From assembly GCA_903929885.1 (NCBI GenBank), contig CAIYWI010000004.1, positions 1-33,699 of the forward strand: a DNA stretch of 33,699 nucleotides, read 5' to 3'. Below, piece by piece: positions 15,923 through 25,500 of this stretch (the first letter of the stretch is position 1; every line of letters begins with the position of its first letter). This stretch comes from an uncultured Phycisphaerales bacterium (GTDB lineage Bacteria > Planctomycetota > Phycisphaerae > Phycisphaerales > UBA1924). The notes under the pieces were generated by a model. The model saw nothing but the letters and a program-made list of their open reading frames with translations. It was not told the origin of the DNA and made no database searches. A program made the translations under genes and the position numbers.

Positions 15923-17137
15923 ATGAACATCCTTCACTATGTCGAAAGCACGGATTCACGGATCGGGGGGGTGCCCCGGTTCGTGCTCGACGCGAGCCGC
16001 GTCATGGCGGCCGAAGGCCACCGCACGCACATCCTGACATTGGACACGACGGACACGCCCGAGGCGTGGCTGGCCGATCACGATGGATCCTCTCTTCCCA
16101 CCGTGACCAGGCTCGCCCGTCCCTCGCTCATGGGTCGCCTCTTCGGCCCTCGCCAACTGGCCGAGATCCGTCGCCACATCGCCAACGCCGACGCGGTGCA
16201 CCTGCACTGCGTGTGGAGCGTTTCGTCGATGCAGATCGCGGCGGCGGCGCGACAGATGGGCGTGCCGTACATCGTGAGCCTGCACGGCATGCTCGACGAC
16301 TGGTCGATGGCCCAGGGCGCGGGCAAGAAGCGGGCGTACATGGCGGTCGGCGGGCGTCGGATGCTCGAAAGGGCCGCTCGCGTGCACTCGACCGCCCGGG
16401 CCGAGCTCGACCAGAGCCGCAAGTGGTTCCCGAGGGGCACCGCGTCGATCATCCCCTACCTGATGGATTTGGCGCCGTATCGCAACCTGCCTTCCAAGCA
16501 GATCGCCCGCGACCGCTTCCCGGAACTGGCGACCGACGAGCCCAAGATCCTGTTCCTCAGCCGCCTGCACTACAAGAAGGGGTGCGAGCACCTGCTCCGC
16601 GCCGCGGCGAAGCTCGCGGCCGATGGCGTCGCCGGCAAGTTCGTCTTCGCAGGCACGGGAGACGAGGCGTACGTCGAGAGCCTCAAGCAGATGGCCAAGG
16701 ACCTGGGCATCGCGGACCGCGTGCTCTTCACCGGTCAGGTCACCGGCGACTGCAAGTTCAGTCTCTACCGCAACGCCGACGCGTTCGTGCTTCCCACCAG
16801 CCAGGAGAACTTCGGCCTGGTGCTGATCGAGGCGATGGCCTGCGGCGTGCCGGTGATCACCACCAAGGGCGTCGACATCTGGCGCGACCTCGAATCGAGC
16901 GGATCGGCCCGCATCGTCGAGCAGGATGCCTCCTCGATCGCCGCGACGCTCAAGGGACTGCTCGCCGACCGCGCCGCGCTGGCGAGGATGGGCGAGGCGG
17001 CTCGTCCGTGGGTGATGCAGACCTACGCCGAGGAACTGCTGATCGGCCGGTACGAGCAGCTGTACCGCACGGTGTCGCTCACGGGCCGCGGTCGCAAGGC
17101 GGTGCCTCAGGGCGAGTTGGCCCTGCAGATGGGCTGA
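15923..17137 (+). CDS. group 4 glycosyltransferase (GT-B fold)
   Basis: The 404-residue product has the GT4 layout: an N-terminal acceptor domain with GGVPRFVLDASRVMAAEGH (about 15-33), VHLHCVWS and IVSLHGMLDDWS, and a C-terminal nucleotide-sugar domain with ILFLSRLHYKKGCEHLL (about 211-227), FAGTGDE, VLFTGQV, then the EX7E-type stretch SQENFGLVLIEAMACGVPVI (about 293-312). It transfers a sugar from an activated donor to an envelope polysaccharide or lipid carrier; donor and acceptor cannot be read from the sequence. ATG 15923 has AGGGGAAGAG just upstream, and the conserved N-terminus begins there. No other polysaccharide genes flank it. It converges with the GlpX-like gene, 10 bp apart. Confidence 0.9.
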   Translation: MNILHYVESTDSRIGGVPRFVLDASRVMAAEGHRTHILTLDTTDTPEAWLADHDGSSLPTVTRLARPSLMGRLFGPRQLAEIRRHIANADAVHLHCVWSVSSMQIAAAARQMGVPYIVSLHGMLDDWSMAQGAGKKRAYMAVGGRRMLERAARVHSTARAELDQSRKWFPRGTASIIPYLMDLAPYRNLPSKQIARDRFPELATDEPKILFLSRLHYKKGCEHLLRAAAKLAADGVAGKFVFAGTGDEAYVESLKQMAKDLGIADRVLFTGQVTGDCKFSLYRNADAFVLPTSQENFGLVLIEAMACGVPVITTKGVDIWRDLESSGSARIVEQDASSIAATLKGLLADRAALARMGEAARPWVMQTYAEELLIGRYEQLYRTVSLTGRGRKAVPQGELALQMG

Positions 17138-17147
17138 CGTCGGGCCT

Positions 17148-18668
17148 TCAAACCTTGCCTTCGTCGCTCGCATCGTCCGCGACGTGCTCGCCCTCGGGAG
17201 CCTGCCCGAGCAGGTAGTTCTCGATCTCGGCCGCGAAGTCGTCGTAGAGCTGGGCGCCGTTGCGCCATCCCGGATTGGCGCGATCTCGCCTCGAGGCGCC
17301 GTCGACCGACCGCGGCGGCAGCGCGCACCACCGCGTGCCGCGGAGCAGGATTTCGTGCTCGAGTCGCCGGTACGAGCCGGTGCGGGCGCTCAGGCAGATG
17401 GTGTCGACGCTTCGCCGGCCCGACTTGGGCGAGCCCGAATGGCGGACTCCGTCGAGCACGCAGTGCGCGCTGATGCCCGAGCAGGACAGGACGCAATCGT
17501 CGCCCGCGGCGAACCACTCGTGGGTGGCACCCGCCCAGGGCTCGAACCGAAGGCCGCTGGTGTTGCCGTTGGCCCGCCGCTCGCGGGCGACGGGGAAGGC
17601 CACCATGCCGCCGCCCAAGGCGCGGCAGGCCACCGCGATCTGGCAGGCCTGCACGTGCTCGGCCACGCCCATCATGCAGTGGAAGCCGAAGTGACCCCGG
17701 AGCGTGGCCACCGCGAGCGCGACGGCCGAGCCGGGAAAGAGGCGGCAACTCCGCGTGTCGCTCACCGCGCCATCCCACAGCCGCAGGTGCTCCTCGTCGA
17801 GCAGCGCGACGTCGTCGTCGTCGTTGTCGAGCGCGGACTCGAACTCGCGGCGGGCGATGAGCGCCGCCACCACGTCGCGGAACGACGCCCCGCCGCCTGA
17901 ATCGGCATCCCCGATGATGCGGGCGGCCTCGGGCACCTGCCAGCAGCGAGCGTCGCCCGCGTGCGAGGCGCGGGCGGCACGGAACCGCTCCCACACGTGC
18001 TGGCCCATCACGATCATGAAGTACGCCTGATCGTGCTCGATCTCCCTCGCGGGCGGGTCGGCGGCGGGCGGCGTCGCATCGTGCGTCACCGCGGGAAGCC
18101 GGTGTCCGCAGAAGACGCCGGGGCTTCCGGCCGCGAGCACGACCGCGCTGCCGCCCGAGAGGCCCTGCGAGAGCGCACGCTGCCCGTCGACGGGGCACAC
18201 GCACAGGTCGAGACTCATGTGGTCGTCGGGGCCGTAGGGCAGCGAGGCGCCGCGGCTCATGAGGGCGTACTCCGCGCCGGTGACGGGGCGCACGACGACG
18301 CCGGCGGCGGGGCCGGGGAGCCACCCGTGCTCGAGTTCTTCGGTCGAGCGAGGCCGAGAGAAGAACCCCAGCGACTGCCAGAGCCGCAGGCACTCGCCTC
18401 GGCCGCTCTGGTGGTCGTAGCCCACGAGCCGCGTGCGGTAGAAGCTGCCCTTGAGGAACGCGCCGATGGATCGCACGGCGAGTTGTCCCTGGACGGGGGC
18501 GGGCAGCTTGCGGCCGGCGGCGCGGGAGAGGAGCACGGCCGTCTGCTCGGTGGCTCGCATGAAGTCGAGTGCGCCGAGTCGCAGGCCGATGATGCTGCCC
18601 GAGCCGCCACGCTGCGAGGGCTTCGCCGGGGCGGGGTTCGTGGCGAGGGGTGCGGGCCTGGAGGGCAT
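17148..18668 (-). CDS. GlpX-like protein with degenerate active site
   Basis: The 506-residue product aligns by eye with class II fructose-1,6-bisphosphatase (GlpX, about 330 residues). LDLCVCPVDGQRALSQGLSG (153-172) matches the family's VDIAVDPIEGTRM block; MMGVAEHVQACQIAVACRAL matches the GIGGAPEG...VIRALDG helix; CVLSCSGISAHCVLDGV matches NVIFSATGITKGDLLEGI. Key residues are changed: the metal-binding Asp of DPxEG is Cys158, Glu is Asp161, Thr is Gln163, and the GEGEIDEAP block is not recognisable. About 150 extra residues lie mainly in the middle, including an acidic loop (DNDDDD). A phosphosugar sensor or an altered phosphatase is more likely than a normal FBPase. ATG 18668 precedes a Pro/Ala-rich leader. 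Confidence 0.65.
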   Translation of the reverse strand: MPSRPAPLATNPAPAKPSQRGGSGSIIGLRLGALDFMRATEQTAVLLSRAAGRKLPAPVQGQLAVRSIGAFLKGSFYRTRLVGYDHQSGRGECLRLWQSLGFFSRPRSTEELEHGWLPGPAAGVVVRPVTGAEYALMSRGASLPYGPDDHMSLDLCVCPVDGQRALSQGLSGGSAVVLAAGSPGVFCGHRLPAVTHDATPPAADPPAREIEHDQAYFMIVMGQHVWERFRAARASHAGDARCWQVPEAARIIGDADSGGGASFRDVVAALIARREFESALDNDDDDVALLDEEHLRLWDGAVSDTRSCRLFPGSAVALAVATLRGHFGFHCMMGVAEHVQACQIAVACRALGGGMVAFPVARERRANGNTSGLRFEPWAGATHEWFAAGDDCVLSCSGISAHCVLDGVRHSGSPKSGRRSVDTICLSARTGSYRRLEHEILLRGTRWCALPPRSVDGASRRDRANPGWRNGAQLYDDFAAEIENYLLGQAPEGEHVADDASDEGKV

Positions 18669-18767
18669 GAACGTGCTCCGTGAGCGATGCGGGGCGGGCG
18701 GGCGGGCGGTCGCGATCAAGGTACGCCGCGGAGCGGAGGTGCATCGGGGCGTACAGTGGCTTCCGGC

Positions 18768-19160
18768 ATGGATGACACGCCGCGGAACATGACGGTGGTC
18801 GACAAGCTGGCGCGTCGGGGCGTTCTGCACCCCGACCTGTACTGCTGGTTCGTGCTGCTGTCGGCCCTGGACATCATGCTGACCCACACCATCCTGTTCC
18901 GCTTCAAGGAGCTGGGGATGTACGCGGCGGAGCTCAACACCTTCGCCGACTGGGTGATCGAGCGGTTCGGGCTCTGGGGCGCCATCGGGCTCAAGTCCGC
19001 GAGCGTCGTGACGGTCGTGGTGATCATCGAGATCGTGGGCCGTCGCCGCCCGGCCACGGGCCGAACGCTCGCGTTGTGCGTCATCGCCATGGCGATGGTG
19101 CCCGTCTTCGTCGCGCTGGTGCAGATGGCGTTCGTGGCGATCGGACTGCGAGGCCACTAA
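18768..19160 (+). CDS. small membrane protein (DUF5658-like)
   Basis: The 130-residue product has three predicted helices: about 26-44 (WFVLLSALDIMLTHTILFR), 66-90 (LWGAIGLKSASVVTVVVIIEIVG) and 101-126. The first helix carries LDIMLTH and is followed by a short polar loop with AELNTFADW; this D..LT...E.N pattern recalls DUF5658 membrane proteins, though I cannot confirm the family. ATG 18789 is an alternative start. It diverges from the GlpX-like gene across 99 bp, and its TAA overlaps the TAG of the convergent aldehyde dehydrogenase gene (19157-19160). The function is unknown. Confidence 0.7.
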   Translation: MDDTPRNMTVVDKLARRGVLHPDLYCWFVLLSALDIMLTHTILFRFKELGMYAAELNTFADWVIERFGLWGAIGLKSASVVTVVVIIEIVGRRRPATGRTLALCVIAMAMVPVFVALVQMAFVAIGLRGH

Positions 19161-20497
19161 CGGCCGTACGTCCACCGCAGCATCTTCGCCAACAGCCCCA
19201 CCACGAAGCCCGGGGGCGTCGAGAGCGAGCGGCCCATGAGGCCCCCGCTGCGGCTCACGTAAATCGGCCTGGTCATCTCGAGCAGGCCCGCCTCGCCGCG
19301 AGAAAGGCCCAGCCCCGACTCGCCGTGGCCGCCGATCGAGGCCTCGGGATGCGCCGCGGGCACGATGCAGTCGTTGATCATGACGCTCGTGGCGCCAAGG
19401 TGCGGCACGAGCCGCGCGGCTCTCGCGGGCTTGGCGGTGAAGACACTCGCGGTGAGGTGCTGGTCGGAGCGACGGTGCAACTCGAGCGCCTCGCCGGTGT
19501 CCACGACGCGAACCACCGCCAGCACGGGGCCGAAGTGACGCCCGTCCACGAGCTCGGCCTCGCGGGGGCAATCGAGCACGGCGACGGGACGAAGCATCAC
19601 GCCGTCGGCCGACGGCGCGCCCAACCCTGCGGCATCGCGTCCGCCGCGGTCGATGGCGTCAGCGGCCAAGGCCGCGCACCGAGCCGCCATCGCCGCGTCC
19701 ACGAGAGGCCGGGCGACGGTCTTGCGAGCCGCGGCGGCGAGATGGCGGCAGAACTCGGCGTAGACGGCTTCGTGGACGAGCGCGCGTCGCGGGGCCATGC
19801 ACGACTGACCGGCATTGAGGCACACCGCGCCCCAGATGCTCCGTGCCGCGAGCTTGGGCGAGGCGTCGTGGAGCACGAAGGCCGAATCGCGGCCGGAGAG
19901 CTCGAGGGTGCAGCGGGTGAGGGAGGTGGCGAGGTTGGCGGCCACCTCGCGTCCCACGGGCGTGCTCCCGGTGAAGACGACGTGATCGAACCGCTCGCCC
20001 GCGAGCAGGCGAGGCCCCTCGTCGCGTTCCGAACCGGTCCATTCGAGCGTGCCTTCGGGCAACCCCGCGGCGGCCATCTCGAGGAGCATGCGTTGGCTGC
20101 GAGGGCTTCGCTCGGAGGGCTTGACTCGCACGATGTTGCCCGCGGCCAAGGCGTGGACGAGCTGAATGCCCAGCAGTTGGAGGGGGTAGTTCCACGTGGC
20201 GATGATCGCCACGCGTCCGATGGGTTCGCGGAGCACGCGGACGCGGGTGCCGCTCATCCAGAATGGCGCGGCGCCCAGTCGCCTCGGGGCGAGCAGGCGA
20301 GCGGCGTTGCGTTCAACCCAGCGGCACGCGGCCAGCAGCGGGGCGATGTCGCCGGTGAGGCACTCGAACCGCGACTTGCCGGTGTCCTGATGCACGGCGT
20401 CGCATAGCGCTCGCTCGGCTCGCGCGACGCGGCGACGAAAGCCCGCGACCCAGTCGAGGCGTTCGGCGAGCGGCGTGGAGGCCCAGAGTGACGGCAT
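19157..20497 (-). CDS. aldehyde dehydrogenase, class 3-type, probably carotenoid-linked
   Basis: The 446-residue product is a NAD(P)-dependent aldehyde dehydrogenase. It shows VAIIATWNYPLQLLGIQLVHALAAGNIVRVKPSE (cofactor binding), FTGSTPVGREVA, the general base in LELSGRDSAFV and the nucleophile Cys in NAGQSCMAPRR. The short length and C-terminal hydrophobic tail (GFVVGLLAKMLRW) recall class 3 and AldH-like enzymes that oxidise long-chain aldehydes at the membrane. It is divergently arranged with the CrtI-type desaturase, so oxidation of a carotenoid aldehyde to a carboxylate, as AldH does in staphyloxanthin synthesis, is a reasonable inference. Ordinary fatty-aldehyde oxidation is the alternative. 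Confidence 0.9.
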   Translation of the reverse strand: MPSLWASTPLAERLDWVAGFRRRVARAERALCDAVHQDTGKSRFECLTGDIAPLLAACRWVERNAARLLAPRRLGAAPFWMSGTRVRVLREPIGRVAIIATWNYPLQLLGIQLVHALAAGNIVRVKPSERSPRSQRMLLEMAAAGLPEGTLEWTGSERDEGPRLLAGERFDHVVFTGSTPVGREVAANLATSLTRCTLELSGRDSAFVLHDASPKLAARSIWGAVCLNAGQSCMAPRRALVHEAVYAEFCRHLAAAARKTVARPLVDAAMAARCAALAADAIDRGGRDAAGLGAPSADGVMLRPVAVLDCPREAELVDGRHFGPVLAVVRVVDTGEALELHRRSDQHLTASVFTAKPARAARLVPHLGATSVMINDCIVPAAHPEASIGGHGESGLGLSRGEAGLLEMTRPIYVSRSGGLMGRSLSTPPGFVVGLLAKMLRWTYGR

Positions 20498-20839
20498 GAC
20501 GTGACGGGAGCGTACGACAGGAACGGGACACCCGGAAGCACCGACACCCCGATGCCATCATGCATGACGAACGCACGCTCGCGAGCAAGCGATCCTTGCG
20601 TCCGCCGCGATCGCCGTCGGCGCTCGCCGACGTTCGAGCACTGGCCACAGGGCCCGCACGGCCGATGGTGGCGGCCGCGGAGTCGCCCCGCCCGCCGCTA
20701 CAGTCGACGCCTCCCGAGGCCCTTTGGGCGACGTGCGCGTCGCCCGCCGCGCCGACGTCCCGGCGATCGTTCTTCGGACCTGCGGCCGATACCATCCTCC
20801 TTCATCCAACGGCCCTGCCGCGTCGAACCGAAAGCCGCC
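20498..20839. promoter_or_regulatory. 342-bp divergent intergenic region, aldehyde dehydrogenase / desaturase
   Basis: No convincing gene is seen. The region should hold promoters in both directions. Its only clear structure is the perfect hairpin at 20726-20745. Possible -10 or -35 boxes are too degenerate to call. Confidence 0.4.
20726..20745. repeat. perfect 8-bp inverted repeat with 4-nt loop
   Basis: GGGCGACG and CGTCGCCC flank a TGCG loop. It lies about 95 bp before the desaturase start and 230 bp before the divergent aldehyde dehydrogenase start. No T-tract follows on either strand, so it is not an intrinsic terminator. It could be an operator or an mRNA leader structure. Confidence 0.5.
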
Positions 20840-22525
20840 ATGCCCACCACCGCGTTCCCGTCCGAGGCCTCCTCCGCGACCCCTTCCATGGAGGCGGACT
20901 CGTCGGCGATGTCCGCCGCTCATGAAGGTCGCGGCACGGTCGCCATCGTCGGCGCGGGGCCGGGCGGACTGGCGGCGGCCGTGCTGCTGGCGGCGTCGGG
21001 CGCGAAGGTGCGTCTCTACGAGGCCGAATCGATCGTGGGCGGCCGGACGGCCCGCGTGCGGGCGGGCGACTTCGCCTTCGACAAGGGGCCGACGTTCTTC
21101 ATGATGCCCTACGTGCTCGAGGAGATCTTCGCCGCGGCGGGCGAGCGTCTCGAGGACCACGTGCACATGACGCGGCTGGACCCGATGTACCGGCTGATCC
21201 TCGGGCGGCAGGGGGCGTCGCCCCACGTGCTGGACGCGACGCAGGACATCGCGGAGATGTCGCGTCGGATCGCGGCGATCAACCCTCGCGACGGCGCGAA
21301 CTTCGCCCGCTTCATCGCCGACAACCGCTACAAGCTGCGTCACAGCGAGCCGATCCTTCGCAACAAGATGACCAGCCCGCTGGACCTCTTCGGGCCGGCC
21401 ACCTGGCGAGACACGCTGAAGGTCGGGCCGGTGCTGGCCCCCCACCTCTCGGTGCACGACCTTCTGGGCCGCTACTTCAGCGATCCGCACGTGAAGCTGG
21501 CGGTGAGCTTCCAGAGCAAGTACCTGGGCATGAGCCCCTTCGAGTGCCCGAGTCTCTTCACCATCCTGCCCTTCATCGAGTACGAGTGGGGCGTGTGGCA
21601 CCCGCGGGGCGGCTGCCACGCGCTCATGCTCGCGATGGCGGACGTGGCGAGGCGACTGGGCGTCGAGATCGTGACCGGCGCGAGGATCGACTCGCTGCGA
21701 TTCGTCGACACGGCGCAGGGCCCCCGCGCGGTGGCGGTCGAGACCGCAGGTCGCGTCATCGCGCACGATCACGTGGTGCTCAACGCCGACGCCACGTGGG
21801 CCCTCAAGCACCTGCTGCCCCCGTCGGCCGTCGAGCACGCGCGGGTGCACGGGGGCGAGTACGGCGCGCCGCACCTCGATTCTCGGCGCTATTCCTGCAG
21901 CACCGCGATGCTGTACCTGGGCGTCAAAGGCAGCGTCGACCTCCCCCACCACACCATCTACGTCTCGGAACGCTATCGCGAGAACCTCGACGACATCGTC
22001 GAGCACGGACGGCTCAGCGAGGACCCCTCGCTCTACGTGTGCAATCCCTCGCGGCTCGATCCGACGCTCGCGCCCGCGGGCGACAGCGCGCTCTACGTGC
22101 TCATGCCCACGCCCAACTGCCAGAGCAAGGTCGACTGGCGAGCCCGCGCCGGCGAGATCCGCGAGGCCATGCTGGACCAGATGGAGGCGAGGTTCGGCCT
22201 GGGCGACATCCGCGACCGGATCGTCGCGGAGACGGCCCTCACGCCCCGCGACTGGGCCGACGGACGAATCAACTTCGGCGCCACCTTCAACCTCGCGCAC
22301 AATCTGGGACAGATGCTGCACCTTCGTCCCCAGAACAAGCTCAAGGGCTTCGACAACATGTACCTCGTGGGCGGGGGCACGCACCCGGGATCGGGACTGC
22401 CGACGATCTTCCTGTCGGCGATGATCTCGTGCAGAATGGTGTGCGAGCAGCTGGGTCTCGCCTTCGCGGGCGACCGCGAGGCCCCCAGGCGAATCGCGGC
22501 GGCCCACGGCCCGGCGCGTGCCTGA
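20840..22525 (+). CDS. CrtI/CrtN-type carotenoid desaturase or oxidase (FAD)
   Basis: The 561-residue product is a flavin amine-oxidase-fold enzyme. After a disordered leader it has the FAD-binding motif VAIVGAGPGGLAAAVLLAAS (34-53), the acidic residue closing the fold (YEAES), GGRTAR, and FAFDKGPTFFMMP. The conserved C-terminal signature is VGGGTHPGSGLPTIFLSAM. Such enzymes desaturate phytoene or diapophytoene, or oxidise carotenoid ends (CrtP). I cannot tell which substrate applies. No crtB/crtM or hpnCDE gene is visible, so the pathway is split. ATG 20840 is chosen because conserved sequence starts about 30 codons later; a start at 20909 would also fit. The aldehyde dehydrogenase is the divergent neighbour. 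Confidence 0.9.
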   Translation: MPTTAFPSEASSATPSMEADSSAMSAAHEGRGTVAIVGAGPGGLAAAVLLAASGAKVRLYEAESIVGGRTARVRAGDFAFDKGPTFFMMPYVLEEIFAAAGERLEDHVHMTRLDPMYRLILGRQGASPHVLDATQDIAEMSRRIAAINPRDGANFARFIADNRYKLRHSEPILRNKMTSPLDLFGPATWRDTLKVGPVLAPHLSVHDLLGRYFSDPHVKLAVSFQSKYLGMSPFECPSLFTILPFIEYEWGVWHPRGGCHALMLAMADVARRLGVEIVTGARIDSLRFVDTAQGPRAVAVETAGRVIAHDHVVLNADATWALKHLLPPSAVEHARVHGGEYGAPHLDSRRYSCSTAMLYLGVKGSVDLPHHTIYVSERYRENLDDIVEHGRLSEDPSLYVCNPSRLDPTLAPAGDSALYVLMPTPNCQSKVDWRARAGEIREAMLDQMEARFGLGDIRDRIVAETALTPRDWADGRINFGATFNLAHNLGQMLHLRPQNKLKGFDNMYLVGGGTHPGSGLPTIFLSAMISCRMVCEQLGLAFAGDREAPRRIAAAHGPARA

Positions 22526-22550
22526 GCGGATCGAAGGCCCGTCGCGGGAC

Positions 22551-25500
22551 TCAGGGCCTCGGCGTCGCGACGCCGTCGCGCAGCATGCGCCACCACGCGG
22601 ACGCGAGATCGCGATCGCCGCGGGATTCGCTCCACATGATGCCCAGTTCGAGCACGCGTCTGGTGACCGATGACGCGGGACCGAGCGTCTGCATCGTGCC
22701 GGCGACCGCGTCGTCGAGCATGCGGCGGACCTCTTCGTCCGATCCCATCGCGGCGATCACCGGCACGCGGCCGAGCGACAGCGCGTGCCGCATGACGGGA
22801 TCGAGGGCCGGCAGTCTTTCGAGCACGGCCTCGCCCGAGAGCAGCGGCGCGACGGCACAGCCGAGCTGGCCTCGCGATTCGTGAAGCCTCGCGACATGGA
22901 GCTGGATCTCGGCCCACGACTGCCACTCGCCCCGCCGGGAGGCCACGAAAAGACATCCCTCGTACGCGTCCAGCGCCGGCTCGATCATGCCGAGACGCTC
23001 GAGCAGCTTGGCCCGCTCGAACAGCAGCCGCAACGACGTGAGCGAACGCCCGCCGAGGGCCGCGAGATTGGCGGCGCGGGTGGAGGCGTCGATGGCGACC
23101 TCCCGCTCGCCGCACGACTCGGCGGCCTTCGACAGGCGCGTCCAGAGGTCGATCTCGACCCGCGGCTCGGGCCTCTTGGCGGCCCGGGCGGCATCGATGG
23201 CCTGCCGGAGCGAGGCGAGTTCCTGCGTGGCGATGCCGGCCATCGCCCAGCCCGACGCCGCCACCCGAAGGGCCTCGAGCCGTCCGGGGTCGCCCGGGCC
23301 CGAGGCGTTGAGCAGGATGTCGGCGCCGGCGCCGGCGAGTTCCGCCGCCCTGGTCGCCTGTCGCAGTTGCAACGAGCCGCGAGCGGCGGCCACGAGAAGC
23401 GACGCGGCACGAGATCGATCGTCGTTCACCACGGCTCGCAGCATGCCCGCGAGATCGTCCGCGTGCTGCGCGAGCACGGGCGCGAGGGCGGGATCGTCGA
23501 CGGCGTCTGCGGGCATTTCGGCGGCGACGGCGATCGCCTTGGCGGCCCACGCGTGGCGCTCGGCGGAGAGCGCGCCGACCTGCTCGCGAACGGCCCTGAA
23601 ACAGGCGTCGAAGTCGCCCTTCATGGCGTGCACCCGCGCCTGCACCGCGCCGGCGTTGACCGCCGCGAGCGTGTCGCCCGACAGGGTCGCCAAGGCCATC
23701 GCGGCCTCGGCATCGCGGAGGGCGAGCGCGGGCTCGTCGATGGCGAGCGAGGCCTTGGCCAACTCGGCCAACAGCGCGGCTCTCGCCGGGGCCGATGCCA
23801 GCGACATCGATTCGAGATCCTTCCTGGCTCCGTCGATCGCCCGCCTCATCGCGTCGCTTTCGGCCGTGCCGCCGGATTGCACGGCGGCCGCGAGCAGTTC
23901 GGCATGGGCGAGCACCGCGCGGGTCTGTCCCGGCTCGCCCTGACGATCCGCCGCGTCGATGGCCGCCCTGGCGGACTCGGCCGCGTCGCTGAAGCGACCC
24001 AAGGCGCGTTGAGCGCCGACCATGTCGATGCGGAGCCGGGAACGAAGGTCGTCGGGATCGGCCTTCGCGAGCTCGATCGCCGCGAGCCCCGCCTGGAACT
24101 GGTGAAGGGCCGCGCTGTGCTGATCGAGCCGGGCGTACATCCGGCCGAGTTGAGCGCGGAGCGAGGCGTGGGTGAGCGGGCGATCGGTGACGAGCCCGCG
24201 ATCGAGATCCGCGGCGGCGGCGTCGAGGACTCGCCGCGCGAATCCCTGCTGCATGGCTCCCCCGCCCGCCATGGCGATCTGCTCGAGCAGCCGCTGCGAG
24301 AGGGACGCAGCCGCGGACTGCGCGCGGGCTCGCTCCTCGGCGATCTCGACGACGGCCTGGCGGCGCATCTGCCAGGAATAAATGGATGCGCCCAGCGCGA
24401 TCACCGCGGCGGCGGCGGTGATGGTGACGGCCTTGTGCCTCGCGGCGGCCTTTCGGACCACGTAGAGCACGCCCGCCCGCCTGGCCGAAATGGGTTGCCC
24501 CGTGAGGCACGCGGCGAGATCGGCCTCGAACGCGGCGGCGGACTGATAGCGTCGCTGCGGCTCCTTGGCGAGCGCGGTGAGCACGACGGTGTCGACATCG
24601 GGATCGACATGACGCACGCGTCGCGAGGGCGCCGGGGGCAGGGCGTGCTTGATGTTGCGGATCTGATCCGAGAGCGAGCCGTCGACGGCGTATGGCCAAT
24701 GCCCGGTCAGCGCGCGATAGAGCATCACGCCCATCGAGTAGATGTCGGTGCGCACGTCGATGGCGCGAGGGTCGCCGCCGACCTGCTCGGGCGAGGCGTA
24801 GGCGGGCGTTCCCTGGAACTCGTCGACCAGCGTGGGCGAGTTCTCGGGCGACCATTCGCCCCGTCTGGCGAGGCCGAAGTCGACGACATGGGGCTGGCCC
24901 TGCGCGTCGACGAGCACGTTGCCGGGCTTGAGGTCGCGGTGGATCACCCCGCGTGCGTGCGCGTGCTGCACCGCGCCGGCGATGCGGGCGAAGAGCCGGA
25001 GGATGAACTCCACGCGGCGCCGGCCGGTCACGGTGCTCTGCTCGCCACCCGAGGCGATGAATCGGTCGAGCGTCACGCCGTCGATGAGCTCCATCACGAT
25101 GAAGTAGCGGCCGTCGGGCGTCAGGCCCGAATCGTGCACCGTCACGATGTTGGGATGGTGCATCTGCGCCACCAGCTCGATCTCGCGCTCGAAGCGGATC
25201 TTGGCCTTGGCCGTCAGGAAGGAGCCGGCAAGAGGCAGCTTGATGGCCACCTCCCGCTTGGTGGCGATCTGCCTGGCGCGGAACACGACGCCCTGCCCGC
25301 CTCGGTGGATCTCGCCCAGCAGTTCATAGCCGGGAATCGACGGCATCTGGGCCAGCGGCGAGGGCGTAGTCGTCGAGGCGGACCGTGCCGCCGAGATCAT
25401 CTGCGACAGGAAGCGGTTGTTCGCCTCGATCTCGGCAATGGCCGCCTGACATCGTGGACACTCGCCGACATGGAGCAACGCGGCCTCGCCGACGCTGCGA

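Noticed and set aside
20724-20840. DVRVARRADVPAIV-like stretch resembling the start of a GNAT acetyltransferase
   Set aside because: Only about 13 residues look similar and the sequence then turns to Pro/Arg-rich noise; probably chance.
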